In this document: positions 27,502 through 36,369 of the stretch, piece after piece
How the letters are laid out: the number at the start of each line of letters is the position of its first letter
Numbering within the stretch: position 1 is the first letter of the stretch
Source of the DNA: Nitratidesulfovibrio sp. SRB-5
Lineage (GTDB): Bacteria; Desulfobacterota; Desulfovibrionia; Desulfovibrionales; Desulfovibrionaceae
Direction of reading: 5' to 3'
Assembly (NCBI RefSeq): GCF_019931275.1
Contig: NZ_JAIOTY010000001.1
Location: 992,001-1,056,000 of the forward strand
DNA: 64,000 bases
Translations under genes and position numbers: made by a program
Notes under the pieces: model-generated
Told to the model about the DNA's origin: nothing
The model's database searches: none
What the model saw: the letters and a program-made list of their open reading frames with translations, nothing else

Positions 27502-28122
27502 CTAACCGTGGTGATCGGGCTGATTGGGGGCGGCGTTCCGGGTATCGGTCAGAAGGCGGGCAAAAACCATGTGTTCCAGCCGCAGCAGGGGCTGGACGTT
27601 CTTTTCCGCCTTCATGCGCAGGATGGCCCCTTCCCAGGCGTCCATGACGAAGGCGGCGGTCTCGTACGGCTCCAGGCCGGGGGCCAGTTCGCCGCGTGTG
27701 GCGGCCTCGTGCAGGATGTCGCCCATGGCCCTCGACAGGCCGCCCAGCACCTCGCGCAGCTTTTCGCAGATGGCTGGCGAAAGATCGCACATTTCCTGGG
27801 CCAGGTTGCCGAAGGGGCAGCCGCGCTCGAAGCCCCATTCCTGGTAGCGTTGGCGGGCCAGTTCGAAGAACCGACGCAACCGGTCCAGCGGGGGCGTTTC
27901 GGCATCGCGCAGCACCTGGATCAGGGCCGGAGTGCGCACCTCGCGGTAGTGGTCGATGAGCGCCAGTCCGAACTCTTCCTTGCTGGGAAAGTAGAAATAG
28001 AACGAACCCTTGGGCACTTGGGCCAGGTCGAGGACTTCCTTGATGCCGGTGTTGTTGAATCCCTTGCGGTGGACCAGTTCGGCCCCGGCGTCCAGGATGG
28101 CTCTGCGTGCGTCGCGTTTCAT
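27502..28122 (-). CDS. TetR/AcrR family transcriptional repressor
   Basis: 206 residues. The N-terminal helix-turn-helix is ILDAGAELVHRKGFNNTGIKEVLDLAQVPKGSFYFYFPSKEEF, given here as landmark positions 9-51: GFNNTGI, VPKGSFYFYF. The C-terminal ligand/dimer domain has no catalytic motif, and its ligand is unknown. Start ATG at 28122. A palindromic operator occurs at 28134-28148 just upstream of its own start and again before the CMD-family gene, which suggests autorepression and control of that gene. It is transcribed in the same direction as its proposed target, with a 200-bp spacer (27301-27501) between them. Confidence 0.92.
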   Translation of the reverse strand: MKRDARRAILDAGAELVHRKGFNNTGIKEVLDLAQVPKGSFYFYFPSKEEFGLALIDHYREVRTPALIQVLRDAETPPLDRLRRFFELARQRYQEWGFERGCPFGNLAQEMCDLSPAICEKLREVLGGLSRAMGDILHEAATRGELAPGLEPYETAAFVMDAWEGAILRMKAEKNVQPLLRLEHMVFARLLTDTRNAAPNQPDHHG

Positions 28123-28133
28123 GGGTTTTCTAG

Positions 28134-28148
28134 TAGACCAGTCGTCTA
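28134..28148. promoter_or_regulatory. TetR-type operator upstream of the tetR gene (autoregulation)
   Basis: TAGACCAGTCGTCTA, identical to the site at 27333-27347 except at the central base, 12 bp upstream of the tetR start. Confidence 0.75.
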
Positions 28149-28162
28149 GTGCGGGTCAAGCG

Positions 28163-28198
28163 AAAAAAAGGTCGCCCGAACTGCATGCTCGGGCGACC
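28163..28198 (-). terminator. Rho-independent terminator of the M24 peptidase gene
   Basis: On the minus strand GGTCGCCCGA pairs with TCGGGCGACC and is followed by seven T (AAAAAAA on the plus strand at 28163-28169). Confidence 0.9.
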
Positions 28199-28301
28199 TG
28201 TAGATGACGGGCGGGATAGGTTTTGGCCAGAGCGTGGAGGGCCGGGTTGCGACCTGTCCGGGACGTGGCGGGGGACGGAGGTTCGGGCGGCGGCGCGGGC
28301 G

Positions 28302-29561
28302 CTATACGCAGACCATGTCGTAGGCCGTGCCGGTCAGGGCGCGACCACCCCCGTCGGCAACCTCGAAGGTGTTCTCCACCCCCACCATGCCCACTCCGGC
28401 AATGCCCATCTTGGGTTCCAGGGCGATGGTCATGCCTTCTTCCAGCGGCTCGTCGAAGCGGTGGGCGATGACCGGGTACTCGTCGATGGTCAGGCCGATG
28501 CCGTGCCCCAGAAAGGTGACCTTGTTGGAGCCCAGCCCCATGAACCCTTCGGACAGGCCCGCGCATTCCACGATATCCAGCGTGGACCGCCAGATGTCCG
28601 AGGGGATTTCGCCGGGGCGCAGCCGTTCCGCCGCACGGGCCTGCACCTCGATGCACAGGTCGTGGGCGCGGCGCACCGCGTCGGGGATGGAGGCCGCGTT
28701 GCCCGCCCAGTACAACTGGGTCTTGTCGGTATGGTATCCTTCGAGGCAGAAGCCGATGTCCAGCGCCAGCGGGGTGCCATGCCGCCATACCGAGCCCGCG
28801 TACCCCATGAACGGGATGGCAGGGTGCTCGCCCTTGAGCCCCAGCGGGCCGTTGAAATGGCTGGGGTAGTTGCCGTTTTCGCCAGCGGCGATGTGCCCCA
28901 GAAAGCATTCCTCGCCCGGCGCGCCCATGCGCATGAGCCCGCCGTGCCCCCGGCTGAAGAACACCTGCCATGACAGGTGCGAAATCTCGCGCTCGGTCAT
29001 GCCGGGGCGCAGCAGGCCGGGCAGCACGTCGTGCAGGCATTCGTGGTGACGGGCACCGGCCAGGCGCAGCTTGGCCAGTTCCCATTCGGTCTTGCGGGCG
29101 CGGGTACGGGTAAGCACCGCGTCGCCCGGCACGAAGGCCACCCCCGTCAGCCGCTGTTGCAGCATGGCGGCCAGCGACCACGGCAGGCCGGACATTTCCG
29201 CCGCCACCACCGGGGTCAGCGGGCTGCCCGCGTCGGCGCACAGGCCGGTCAGGTCGCCGTAGGAACGGAAGGACACGATGTTGGCCAGCGGGCTTTCCAG
29301 CCGGGCGCGTTCCTCGCCCTTGCGCACCAGCAGCACCGGTTCGCCGTTGCGGGGCAGCCACAGCACGCCGTTGCCCGCCGTGCCGGTAAGGTAATAGATG
29401 GCCACGCGCGAGAAGGCCATCAGCCCGCCCGCATCGGGGGCGTGCGCGGCAAGGATGTCCAGCGTGCGGGACTGGCGCAGGCGGGCTTCTTCGGCGGGCA
29501 GTCGTTCGGCTGCCGTGAACGGGCGGGGAGCAGGGGCGTGCGAAGCATGGGCGTGGGGCAT
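28302..29561 (-). CDS. M24 family metallopeptidase (Xaa-Pro aminopeptidase type)
   Basis: 419 residues: a creatinase-like N-terminal domain (about 30-170) and a C-terminal pita-bread metallopeptidase domain. The five metal ligands are visible as two Asp in LDIGFCLEGYHTDKTQL, His in FLGHGIGLTIDE, Glu in IALEPKMG and Glu in GVENTFEV. It should release an N-terminal residue next to proline using two Mn or Zn ions, in the cytoplasm (no signal peptide). AGGAG lies 11 bases before the ATG at 29561. A single gene closed by a terminator. Confidence 0.93.
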   Translation of the reverse strand: MPHAHASHAPAPRPFTAAERLPAEEARLRQSRTLDILAAHAPDAGGLMAFSRVAIYYLTGTAGNGVLWLPRNGEPVLLVRKGEERARLESPLANIVSFRSYGDLTGLCADAGSPLTPVVAAEMSGLPWSLAAMLQQRLTGVAFVPGDAVLTRTRARKTEWELAKLRLAGARHHECLHDVLPGLLRPGMTEREISHLSWQVFFSRGHGGLMRMGAPGEECFLGHIAAGENGNYPSHFNGPLGLKGEHPAIPFMGYAGSVWRHGTPLALDIGFCLEGYHTDKTQLYWAGNAASIPDAVRRAHDLCIEVQARAAERLRPGEIPSDIWRSTLDIVECAGLSEGFMGLGSNKVTFLGHGIGLTIDEYPVIAHRFDEPLEEGMTIALEPKMGIAGVGMVGVENTFEVADGGGRALTGTAYDMVCV

Positions 29562-29974
29562 GGGGGCGGGGACTCCTTTGCGGCTGCGGTTCCGGCGATG
29601 GGCACAGGGTAGGCCAAGGCGAAGCCGGGTGCAACAGGACGCAGCCGGGTGCAACAGGAAGACGCGGGGTGTGGCCGGTCAGGGCGGAAGAGGGCAGGCC
29701 CCCCCCTCCAGAACCTGACGGCACGCGCGGCGGCCAGTACTGGCGCTGTGCTGGCGCCTGCCGTCATCGGCGGGCGGTTTCGCACCCGTCGCCATGCAAT
29801 TGCAGTGGCAGGCGCGGCGATTGCGCTTGGCGGCAAGGCCGGGTAGAGAGGATGTTTCCGGATTGTTGCTCGCGGCCGAAGACGGCGGCGCGATTTTGAA
29901 AGAGGCAGGGGCCGCGCCAGGTTGCGGGCGTGGGCCTTCGGCTTTGTCCGTTCATGCGGTTTCAGGGGTACAGG
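29562..29974. other. Divergent promoter region between M24 peptidase and CoA-binding protein
   Basis: 413 bp without a supported gene. It contains a short repeat GGTGCAACAGGA at about 29630-29660 and no clear sigma-70 boxes. Confidence 0.45.
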
Positions 29975-30397
29975 ATGCTGCTCGACGCCAAGCTTCGCAC
30001 CATACTGCGCGAATCGCGCACCATTGCCGTCATCGGCGCCAAGGACAAGCCCGGCCAGCCCGTGGACATGGTGGGCCGTTATCTGATCGAGGCCGGATAC
30101 GACGTGCGGCCGGTGCATCCGGTGCGCCGCACCGTGTGGGGCATGCAGGCCTATCCGACCATTGGCGACGTGTCGGTGGACGTGGACATCGTCAACGTGT
30201 TTCGCGCGCCGGAACATTGCCCGGCCCACGCGGCGGAGGTGCTGGCCCTGCCGCGCCTGCCGCGCCTGTTCTGGATGCAGTCGGGCATCTCCAGCCCGGA
30301 GGCCGGGCGGATGCTTTTCGAACGCGGCGTGGCCGTGGTGGAGGATTTGTGCCTGATGGTGGAACATCGCAGGCTGATGGCCGGGGGGCTGCTGTGA
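29975..30397 (+). CDS. CoA-binding domain protein (YccU-like)
   Basis: 140 residues, a single Rossmann domain (CoA_binding_2, PF13380). RTIAVIGAKDKPGQPVDMVGR is the nucleotide loop and FWMQSGISSPEAGRML the second landmark. Family members bind CoA or its derivatives, and no enzymatic role is established. The ATG at 29975 lies just after CAGGGG. It overlaps the next gene (GTGA, 30394-30397), so the two are translationally coupled. Confidence 0.88.
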   Translation: MLLDAKLRTILRESRTIAVIGAKDKPGQPVDMVGRYLIEAGYDVRPVHPVRRTVWGMQAYPTIGDVSVDVDIVNVFRAPEHCPAHAAEVLALPRLPRLFWMQSGISSPEAGRMLFERGVAVVEDLCLMVEHRRLMAGGLL

Positions 30398-30936
30398 GCG
30401 TCAACGATACCGTGTCTTCCACATCTGACGCGCCTTCCGCATCCGGCACGTCCTCCTCTCCGTGGGACGACGCCTTCGACTGCCGCATGTGCGGCCAGTG
30501 TTGCCAGGGCGAGGGCGGCATCGTGGTCAGCCCCGCCGACCTTGCGCGCATCTGCGCCTTTCTGGGCATGACGCCCGAAGCCTTCGAGACCACCTACGGC
30601 GAACGCCGCAACGGCAAGCTGAAGGTGCGCACCGGTCCGGACGGCAACTGCGTGTTCTTTGCCGCCGGGCGCGGCTGCACCGTGCACGAGGGCAAGCCGG
30701 ACATCTGCCGGGCCTGGCCGTTCTTTCGCGGCAACCTGGTGGATGCGGACAGCCTGGGCATGGCCAAGGAATACTGTCCCGGCATCCGGCCCGACGTGCG
30801 CCACGCGGAATTTTCCGCCGCCGGACGGGCCTATCTGGCCGCGCGGGGGCTGCTGGCTTCCGACTGTACGTGCGAGGCCAACGCCCTGGTCATGGACAGG
30901 AGCATGGGCGACAGGAACAAGGACGGCGGCACGTAG
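30394..30936 (+). CDS. YkgJ-family cysteine-cluster protein
   Basis: 180 residues starting with GTG inside the upstream stop. FDCRMCGQCCQG and later GCTVHEGKPDICRAWPF and EYCPGIR give the eight-cysteine pattern of the YkgJ/CxxCxxCC family (PF03692), probably zinc or Fe-S binding. A low-complexity Ser/Thr/Ala leader occupies residues 1-25. The function of the family is unsettled. Next to the CoA-binding protein and a DnaJ-like protein it may belong to one transcription unit (29975-31990). Confidence 0.88.
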   Translation: MSVNDTVSSTSDAPSASGTSSSPWDDAFDCRMCGQCCQGEGGIVVSPADLARICAFLGMTPEAFETTYGERRNGKLKVRTGPDGNCVFFAAGRGCTVHEGKPDICRAWPFFRGNLVDADSLGMAKEYCPGIRPDVRHAEFSAAGRAYLAARGLLASDCTCEANALVMDRSMGDRNKDGGT

Positions 30937-31039
30937 CCGGTCGGCAGGCCCGCCGGTCATGAAAGACGCGGCGGCGGTAAGGTTTTCGCCAAAACAGCCG
31001 AAAGGGCTGCGGGCAGGGTAAATGAGGGGCGGAGGTCGC

Positions 31040-31990
31040 GTGACGCTGAGGGAATGCTACCGGATACTGCAAGTCGGCAACGGCGCGTCGCTTGACGAGG
31101 TCAAGAAGGCGTACCGCAAGCTGGCGTTCGAGCTGCATCCGGACCTGAACCCCGGCAGGCCCGACGCGGCCCGCCGCTTTCAGCGCCTGAACGAGGCGTA
31201 CGTACTGCTTTCGCGCACGCTGGACGCCGCCGGACCCGGCGGCAACGGCAACGGGATGGGGGCGGCTGGCGGCGCTGCGGAACGCGAATCCGCCGAGCGG
31301 GAGGCCACCCGCGCCTACGAGCAGGCCCGGCAACGCTTCGGCGATATGGGGACTGGCGGGACTGGCGGGACGGGCGGCGGCAACGGCCCTTCCGCGTCGT
31401 CGTCTTCAGGGACTGGCGGGACCGGTGGGACGGGCGCGTCATCTGCCACCGGGGCACCCGGCGGCACGGCATCGGGGGGCGCATCCGCAACGCGCGGCGC
31501 AAGCGGGGCAGACCGCAACCGCCGCAGGGCGGAGGCCACCTATCAGGGCCGACAGGACGAGGTATTGCAGGACATCCTGCGCGACCCGTTCGCCCGGCGG
31601 GTGTTCGAGGACATCTACAGCCAGATCCGCCGCGACGGCGGCGGGGGGCTGGCCGCGCGCCCGCCCAAGAAGCGCAAGCTCAGCCTGGAATGGGGCGGCA
31701 AGGCCCTGACGCTGGACCTTACCCACGGCATTGGCGGGGCGGTGAAGGGCTGGCTGCGCCGCCAGATCGACGACGAGCAGACGGTGTTCCTGCCCGCGCT
31801 CAGCATAGTGCCGGGGGCGCGGCTGCGTTTGCAGGTGACTCAGGGCCTGTCGGGAGAGGTGCGTACCGTGGAGGTGACCCTGCCCCCGGACTACGTGGTG
31901 GGGCGCCCCATCCGGCTCAAGGGGCTGGGCAAGCGCATCGGCCCGTGGCAGGGTGACCTGTATCTGCGCATTCTCGCCAAGACCGCGTAG
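31040..31990 (+). CDS. DnaJ-domain protein with glycine-rich linker and DnaJ-C-like end
   Basis: About 316 residues. The J-domain has [32 protein letters not shown] in landmark form: [12 protein letters not shown] and the essential HPD. A long Gly/Thr/Ser linker of GTGG repeats (about 95-165) follows. The end, from [10 protein letters not shown] to [10 protein letters not shown], resembles the substrate-binding C-terminal domain of CbpA/DnaJ. The zinc-finger region is absent. I prefer GTG at 31040 because GGAGG lies five bases before it; an in-frame ATG at 31022 is the alternative. It presumably stimulates DnaK ATPase, with clients unknown. Confidence 0.85.
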   Translation: MTLRECYRILQVGNGASLDEVKKAYRKLAFELHPDLNPGRPDAARRFQRLNEAYVLLSRTLDAAGPGGNGNGMGAAGGAAERESAEREATRAYEQARQRFGDMGTGGTGGTGGGNGPSASSSSGTGGTGGTGASSATGAPGGTASGGASATRGASGADRNRRRAEATYQGRQDEVLQDILRDPFARRVFEDIYSQIRRDGGGGLAARPPKKRKLSLEWGGKALTLDLTHGIGGAVKGWLRRQIDDEQTVFLPALSIVPGARLRLQVTQGLSGEVRTVEVTLPPDYVVGRPIRLKGLGKRIGPWQGDLYLRILAKTA

Positions 31991-32032
31991 CGCTCTCAAC
32001 CGAGGGTGCGCCTTGTCGGTGCGCGCTTTCCC

Positions 32033-32105
32033 TGACGGCATCCCCCAGACGGTTCCCCCCAGACGGCATCCCCCAGACGGCTCCCCCCAGACGGCTGCCG
32101 GACGG
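32033..32105. repeat. Tandem CCCAGACGG repeats
   Basis: Repeats of about 15-18 bp built on CCCCAGACGGCATCC and CCCCAGACGGTTCCC occur four to five times between the DnaJ-like gene and its convergent neighbour. They do not code. Confidence 0.8.
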
Positions 32106-32112
32106 TTTTCGA

Positions 32113-33084
32113 TCATTCCACGGGCATGTGCCCGCGCGTGAGGCCGGTATCTTCACCGGCCTCTTCCATTTCGCGGGATTCGGCGACACCGGCGGCGCGG
32201 GACACGCCCCCGTCACGCTTGTCTTCTCCGCGCGCGCCGTCCAGCACCACGCAGAACACCGCCGCGATGACCAGCCCGGCGCCGATCCAGCCCGAGGGCG
32301 GAAACAGTTCGTCCCACAGCCAGTAGGCCAGCAGGGCAGCCAGCACCGGCTCGAAGTTGGCTACCACGGCCACGCGGGTGGGGGAAAGACGGCGCATGCC
32401 CTCGCAGTAGGCCATGTACGCGCCGTAGGTGGTCACCAGCCCCATGCCCAGCACCAGCAACGCCCAGGCCAGCGGCCCCTTGGGGACAAAGGTGACGAAG
32501 GGCAGCAGGGCCAGAGCCCCCACGGGCAGGCAGAACAGGTACAGGGTGACCGGCGAATGACGGTGCAGGAAGTGGCGGCTGAACACGTAATGCAGCGAAT
32601 AGGTGAAGCCCGCCAGCAGACCGAAGCCGATGCCCGCAGCGCTTGCTCCGCCCTGCAATCCCCCGCCCGACCGGCAGATCAGGAAGGCTCCGGTCATGGC
32701 CAGCCCCAGGGCCGCCAGCTTGGCGCGGGTCAACGGTTCGGCGAAGCACAGCCGCGAGAGCAGCGCCACCCATGCCGGGGCGGTGTACAGCAGGATGGAG
32801 GCCAGCGCCGCGCCGCCTTCGCGTACGGCCAGCTGGTACGAGCCGAAGAACAGCGCCACCCCCACCAGCCCGAAGGCCGCAAAGGTGGCCGCATCGCGCA
32901 CGGGCGCGCGCCACAGCCCGTGCCGGGCTGCGTGCAGGCCGAAGAACAGCGCCCCGAACGTGGCGCGCCAGAAGGCGATTTCCAGCGGGGTCACCCCTTC
33001 GGCAAGGCAGTAGCGGGCCAGCGGGCCGATAAGCGCCCACAACCCGGCGGCAAGCAGCACGAAGCCGTATCCGGCCAGCGGCAT
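32113..33084 (-). CDS. EamA/DMT-superfamily transporter
   Basis: 323 residues with ten hydrophobic segments in two EamA repeats (PF00892). The N-terminal copy begins LAGYGFVLLAAGLWALIGPLAR and the second begins near GIGFGLLAGFTYSLHYVFSR. Members usually export metabolites such as amino acids or drugs, and the substrate is unknown. GGGAGGA lies before the ATG at 33084. A hydrophilic C-terminal tail of about 35 residues follows the last helix. Confidence 0.9.
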   Translation of the reverse strand: MPLAGYGFVLLAAGLWALIGPLARYCLAEGVTPLEIAFWRATFGALFFGLHAARHGLWRAPVRDAATFAAFGLVGVALFFGSYQLAVREGGAALASILLYTAPAWVALLSRLCFAEPLTRAKLAALGLAMTGAFLICRSGGGLQGGASAAGIGFGLLAGFTYSLHYVFSRHFLHRHSPVTLYLFCLPVGALALLPFVTFVPKGPLAWALLVLGMGLVTTYGAYMAYCEGMRRLSPTRVAVVANFEPVLAALLAYWLWDELFPPSGWIGAGLVIAAVFCVVLDGARGEDKRDGGVSRAAGVAESREMEEAGEDTGLTRGHMPVE

Positions 33085-33370
33085 GGCATCCTCCCGTTGT
33101 TGTCGTACCGGTGTTGTGAACGATGGCGGGGGGGATGGCAAGCGGGGAACGGGCGGAAAAACGGTTGCATGGCCGCGTGATGTTTCCGCAACCCGGCGGC
33201 GACTTCACAGTGGCCTCCGGCGGTGGTACATAGCGTGGAGACATGCCCGTCGAAAACGCATGGGCATGCCGCACCGGACATGCTCACCAGTATTTCGCCC
33301 GCTCACGCCCGACCACGCAGACCAATGGAGCCCGCGCCGCAAGGCCCGCGCCCGCAGGAGGATGCCACGG

Positions 33371-34603
33371 ATGGCCCCCGATACGCCCGATCAGACTCCC
33401 GACCAGACTCCCGGCCGCGATGCCTCCGGCCCCATCCGCCCCGACCGCCCCATACGGCAGGACGGCAGCCTGCTCGACATGCCCCGCCCCCCCAAGCGCA
33501 AGCGCAGCAAGCTGGTGTGGGTATTCGTGCTGGCCGTATTGGTGGCGGGCGCGGCGCTGTGGCAACTGCGCGACCTGGTCCTGCGTGACGCCGTGCCCGA
33601 CAGGCAGGCCAACATGACCGGCACCGACGCCGCCATCCTTGGCCCCAACGCCACCAACGGCACGCTGCCGTCCATGGTGCCCATGGACGGCGACGCGGCA
33701 GCCGGTGCCGCCGATCAGTCCAACGCCACCGCCGCGACGCCGGGCGTCAACGCCACCAGCCCGGACGGGGCCTTTGCCCAGGACGACGCGGTGGTGCGCT
33801 TCGCCTTCGTGGAAGACGTGGCCAACTGGCTGGTTGAAAACTACTACCCCAAGGGCACCCACATGGAGGCGCGAACCTCCGGCTGGGTGGCGCCCAGCCT
33901 GAAGTCGGCCAACATGCGCTACGGCGTGAGCATGACCGGGCTGTCGTGGTCCGGCGACGACATTTCCGCCGGGCGCGCCAGCGTGCTGGACTACGCCTTT
34001 ACCCCCGCCATGCTCGAAGCCCTGCAACGCCTGTACGCCGATCGGTTCATGAGCGCCATGGCCGCGGCGGCCTCGCATGCCAAGGTGACGGACAAGGGCA
34101 AGGAGCGCCCCCTGACCCCCGCCGAGGTGGCGGAAATGTACACCCTGTACGCCACGCGGCTGCGCGGCCTGTCCGGCGCGCTGCGCGAGGTTGCGGGCAT
34201 GTCCGACGCGGTGGTGCGGGTCAACGCCTGGCTCACCGCGCAGCAGACCGCGCTGGAGGCCAACGCAAAGTATCAGGACGCCGTGTTCGGTTACGACACC
34301 GCGCGCGAAGGCAATTCCGCGCATCTGGCCGAGCAGGCCCGGCGCATCATGGAGCTTTCCGGCAAGGCGTACCAGCAGGCCATCATGGCCCGCGAGCGCG
34401 CCCGCGAAACCCTGGCCGAGGCCATCCGCCGCAACCCCGACGCCCGCAGGCTGGACGACGACACCCTGGTCTACGCGGCCGGGTGGGTGTACCGCCGGGC
34501 GAGCGGCAAGCCGGAAAAGATGGACGCCGTGCGCATGGCTGCCACTGTGCTGGGCGATACGGCGGCACGGTTCGACAAGGCTGCGCAGGCGGCCCGCCAG
34601 TAA
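33371..34603 (+). CDS. Single-span membrane protein of unknown function
   Basis: 410 residues. A Pro/Asp-rich cytoplasmic tail (about 1-45) is followed by one membrane anchor (48-64, LVWVFVLAVLVAGAALW). Then come about 70 residues of low-complexity Ala/Asn/Thr sequence and a helical domain with no family I recognise. Landmarks are FVEDVANWLVENYYPKGTH and AYQQAIMARERARETLAEA. The anchor should leave the long C-terminal part in the periplasm. ATG at 33371 is chosen because GGAGG lies nine bases upstream; ATG at 33362 touches that site and is unlikely. The terminator at 34646-34678 closes the gene. Confidence 0.75.
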   Translation: MAPDTPDQTPDQTPGRDASGPIRPDRPIRQDGSLLDMPRPPKRKRSKLVWVFVLAVLVAGAALWQLRDLVLRDAVPDRQANMTGTDAAILGPNATNGTLPSMVPMDGDAAAGAADQSNATAATPGVNATSPDGAFAQDDAVVRFAFVEDVANWLVENYYPKGTHMEARTSGWVAPSLKSANMRYGVSMTGLSWSGDDISAGRASVLDYAFTPAMLEALQRLYADRFMSAMAAAASHAKVTDKGKERPLTPAEVAEMYTLYATRLRGLSGALREVAGMSDAVVRVNAWLTAQQTALEANAKYQDAVFGYDTAREGNSAHLAEQARRIMELSGKAYQQAIMARERARETLAEAIRRNPDARRLDDDTLVYAAGWVYRRASGKPEKMDAVRMAATVLGDTAARFDKAAQAARQ

Positions 34604-34645
34604 CCGCGAAACGGCAAACCCGAAACGACAAACCCGAAACGACGA

Positions 34646-34678
34646 CGCCGCGAGGGGGCAACCCTTCGCGGCGTTTTT
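34646..34678 (+). terminator. Rho-independent terminator
   Basis: CGCCGCGAGGG (34646-34656) pairs with CCCTTCGCGGCG (34662-34673), then TTTTT. Immediately beyond it runs a G-rich, then AGGAAGGAGCTTTTTCAG-type sequence without a gene. Confidence 0.88.
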
Positions 34679-34835
34679 GCGTGGGAAAGCGGGGAGGGGA
34701 AGGTGCGGGGGAAGGAATCGGGGGAGGGAGGAAGGAGCTTTTTCAGAAGTTCCTTCCTCAAATGTTTCAGCGTGTTACGCGCTGGAACAGCGTTTGGGGA
34801 GCATCTGATGCCGTGATTGCCTCGGCATCTGTCCG

Positions 34836-35285
34836 TCAGAACTGGCGGTCCAGCAGCAGGTGCGAAAAATATCCCAGCACGGCGGCTGCATACCATGGCG
34901 CCGCCGCCTGCCATGCCCAGCCGTACAGCAGCACCGGGGCCAGCAGCAGGGGCAGGGGAACCAGCAGCATGGCCCACCAAGTGTGCGTCCACCCCCTGTG
35001 GCCGTCGATGGCGGGCAGCATGGCCAGCAGCCCCAGCAGCGCGGCCCACTGGTAGCGCCGGGTGGCGATGAGCGCCACGTCGGCTGCCACCAGCAGCCCG
35101 TAGAACCAGGTGCGCCCGCGCGAGTGGGTGTCCACGTCCGGGGCCAGGGCAAAGGCGGTGGACACGGCCAGCAGCGCCGCCTGGGTGGGCAGGCCGGGGG
35201 AATGCACGCGCAAGGCCTGCGCGGCGAACAGGGCCCCGGCGGCCAGCACTGTGCCGCCGATGAGATGGGTGCGGTATCCGGGCAT
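34836..35285 (-). CDS. Metal-dependent hydrolase-like inner-membrane protein (YdjM/DUF457 type)
   Basis: 149 residues starting MPGYRTHLIGG, with four hydrophobic segments. The conserved ligand-like residues of PF04307 are present: His in RTHLIGG, Asp in ALAPDVDTHSRGR, HRGWTHTWW and FSHLLLD. YdjM-type proteins are inner-membrane proteins, some in the LexA regulon, with no established reaction. The ATG at 35285 has a weak ribosome site, and the open frame upstream to 35387 cannot be excluded. Confidence 0.8.
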   Translation of the reverse strand: MPGYRTHLIGGTVLAAGALFAAQALRVHSPGLPTQAALLAVSTAFALAPDVDTHSRGRTWFYGLLVAADVALIATRRYQWAALLGLLAMLPAIDGHRGWTHTWWAMLLVPLPLLLAPVLLYGWAWQAAAPWYAAAVLGYFSHLLLDRQF

Positions 35286-35638
35286 CGGTGATGTGGATCG
35301 GGCTACGGGTTGAGGTGGGGGATGCGCATGGAAACGTGCGGCGCGGGGCAAGGGCCTTGGGGGCGCACCGCGGGCCGGAGCGACCATATGCCACCGCCCG
35401 CCCGGCGGGCAAGCAGGGTGCGCTGGCTAGGCCGGGGCGCTCCGTGTTACACGGGCGGGGCCGCATGGTCCGGACTGCACGGCCTGCTGAATGGCCGGGA
35501 CTGCATGGGGTGGGATTGCATGGGGTGGGGCGTGCGGACCGCCCTCCCGCCTGCGTGCGTGTTCCCTTTGCCCCCTTCGCGTTCTTTTTGTCGCGTGCCG
35601 TCCGGCGCAGCCTCTTCACCGCCAACCGTGGATCCGCC
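35286..35638. other. Divergent region between YdjM-like gene and cobU
   Basis: About 350 bp. TGCATGGGGTGGGAT is repeated twice at about 35503-35530. I looked for a cobalamin riboswitch and found no B12 box. No gene is seen. Confidence 0.5.
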
Positions 35639-36283
35639 ATGTCCGAATCATCGCCCGTCGCCCTTGTCAGTTCCGCCAGCCCGGTCAACGCCGAACCCGT
35701 CCGGGCCATCCTGTTCACGGGTGGATGCCGCAGCGGCAAGAGCGGCCTTGCCCAGCGCTGGGTGGAATCGCTGGGGCCGTCGCGGGTGTACATCGCCACC
35801 GGGGCCGCCCGCGATGCGGAAATGGCCGAGCGGGTGCGCCGCCATCAGGTCGCGCGGGGCGCGGGATGGCGCACGGTGGAGGAACAACTGGACGTCTGCG
35901 CGGCCCTGCGTGAGTGCATGCCGTCGTGCGCGGGCCAAGCGACCGCGCAATCCCTCCCGCAACCGCGCCCGCACGGGGTGCTGCTGGACTGCATCACCCT
36001 GTGGCTGACCAACCGCATGCTGGCCGGTCATGACGATGCGGCCATCCTGCGCGGGGTGGAGGATCTGGCGGCGCTGCTGCGCGCGGTCACCGTGCCCGTG
36101 GCCGTGGTCACCAACGAGGTGGGCTGGGGCGTGGTGCCGGAAACCCCGCTGGGCCGCCGCTTCCGCGACCTGTCCGGCGAGGCCAACCAAGCGCTGGCCA
36201 CGGCCTGCACCGACGTTATCCTTGCCGTCAGCGGGTTGCCGCTGGCCGTGAAGGGCGGGGTGCCCGCCGCCTGCGCGGGGTAG
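35639..36283 (+). CDS. cobU: Adenosylcobinamide kinase / guanylyltransferase
   Basis: 214 residues. The P-loop GGCRSGKS is at 28-35, and the family motifs VYIATGAARDAEM and VTNEVGWGVVPE are present. The enzyme phosphorylates adenosylcobinamide and transfers GMP to it, a step of nucleotide-loop assembly in cobalamin synthesis. No other cob gene is adjacent. The start at 35639 is chosen from the family N-terminus; the ribosome site is weak. The first 20 residues are a low-complexity leader. Confidence 0.92.
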   Translation: MSESSPVALVSSASPVNAEPVRAILFTGGCRSGKSGLAQRWVESLGPSRVYIATGAARDAEMAERVRRHQVARGAGWRTVEEQLDVCAALRECMPSCAGQATAQSLPQPRPHGVLLDCITLWLTNRMLAGHDDAAILRGVEDLAALLRAVTVPVAVVTNEVGWGVVPETPLGRRFRDLSGEANQALATACTDVILAVSGLPLAVKGGVPAACAG

Positions 36284-36369
36284 GGGCGCCACTGGACCCC
36301 GGCCCGTTGCTGGAGTAGAAGCCGCATGAGCCGTTCGTGCGGCCCCAACCCCCTGAACAGGAAGCCCAC

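Noticed and set aside
35286-35638. Possible cobalamin riboswitch before cobU
   Set aside because: No B12-box or matching stem pattern was found.
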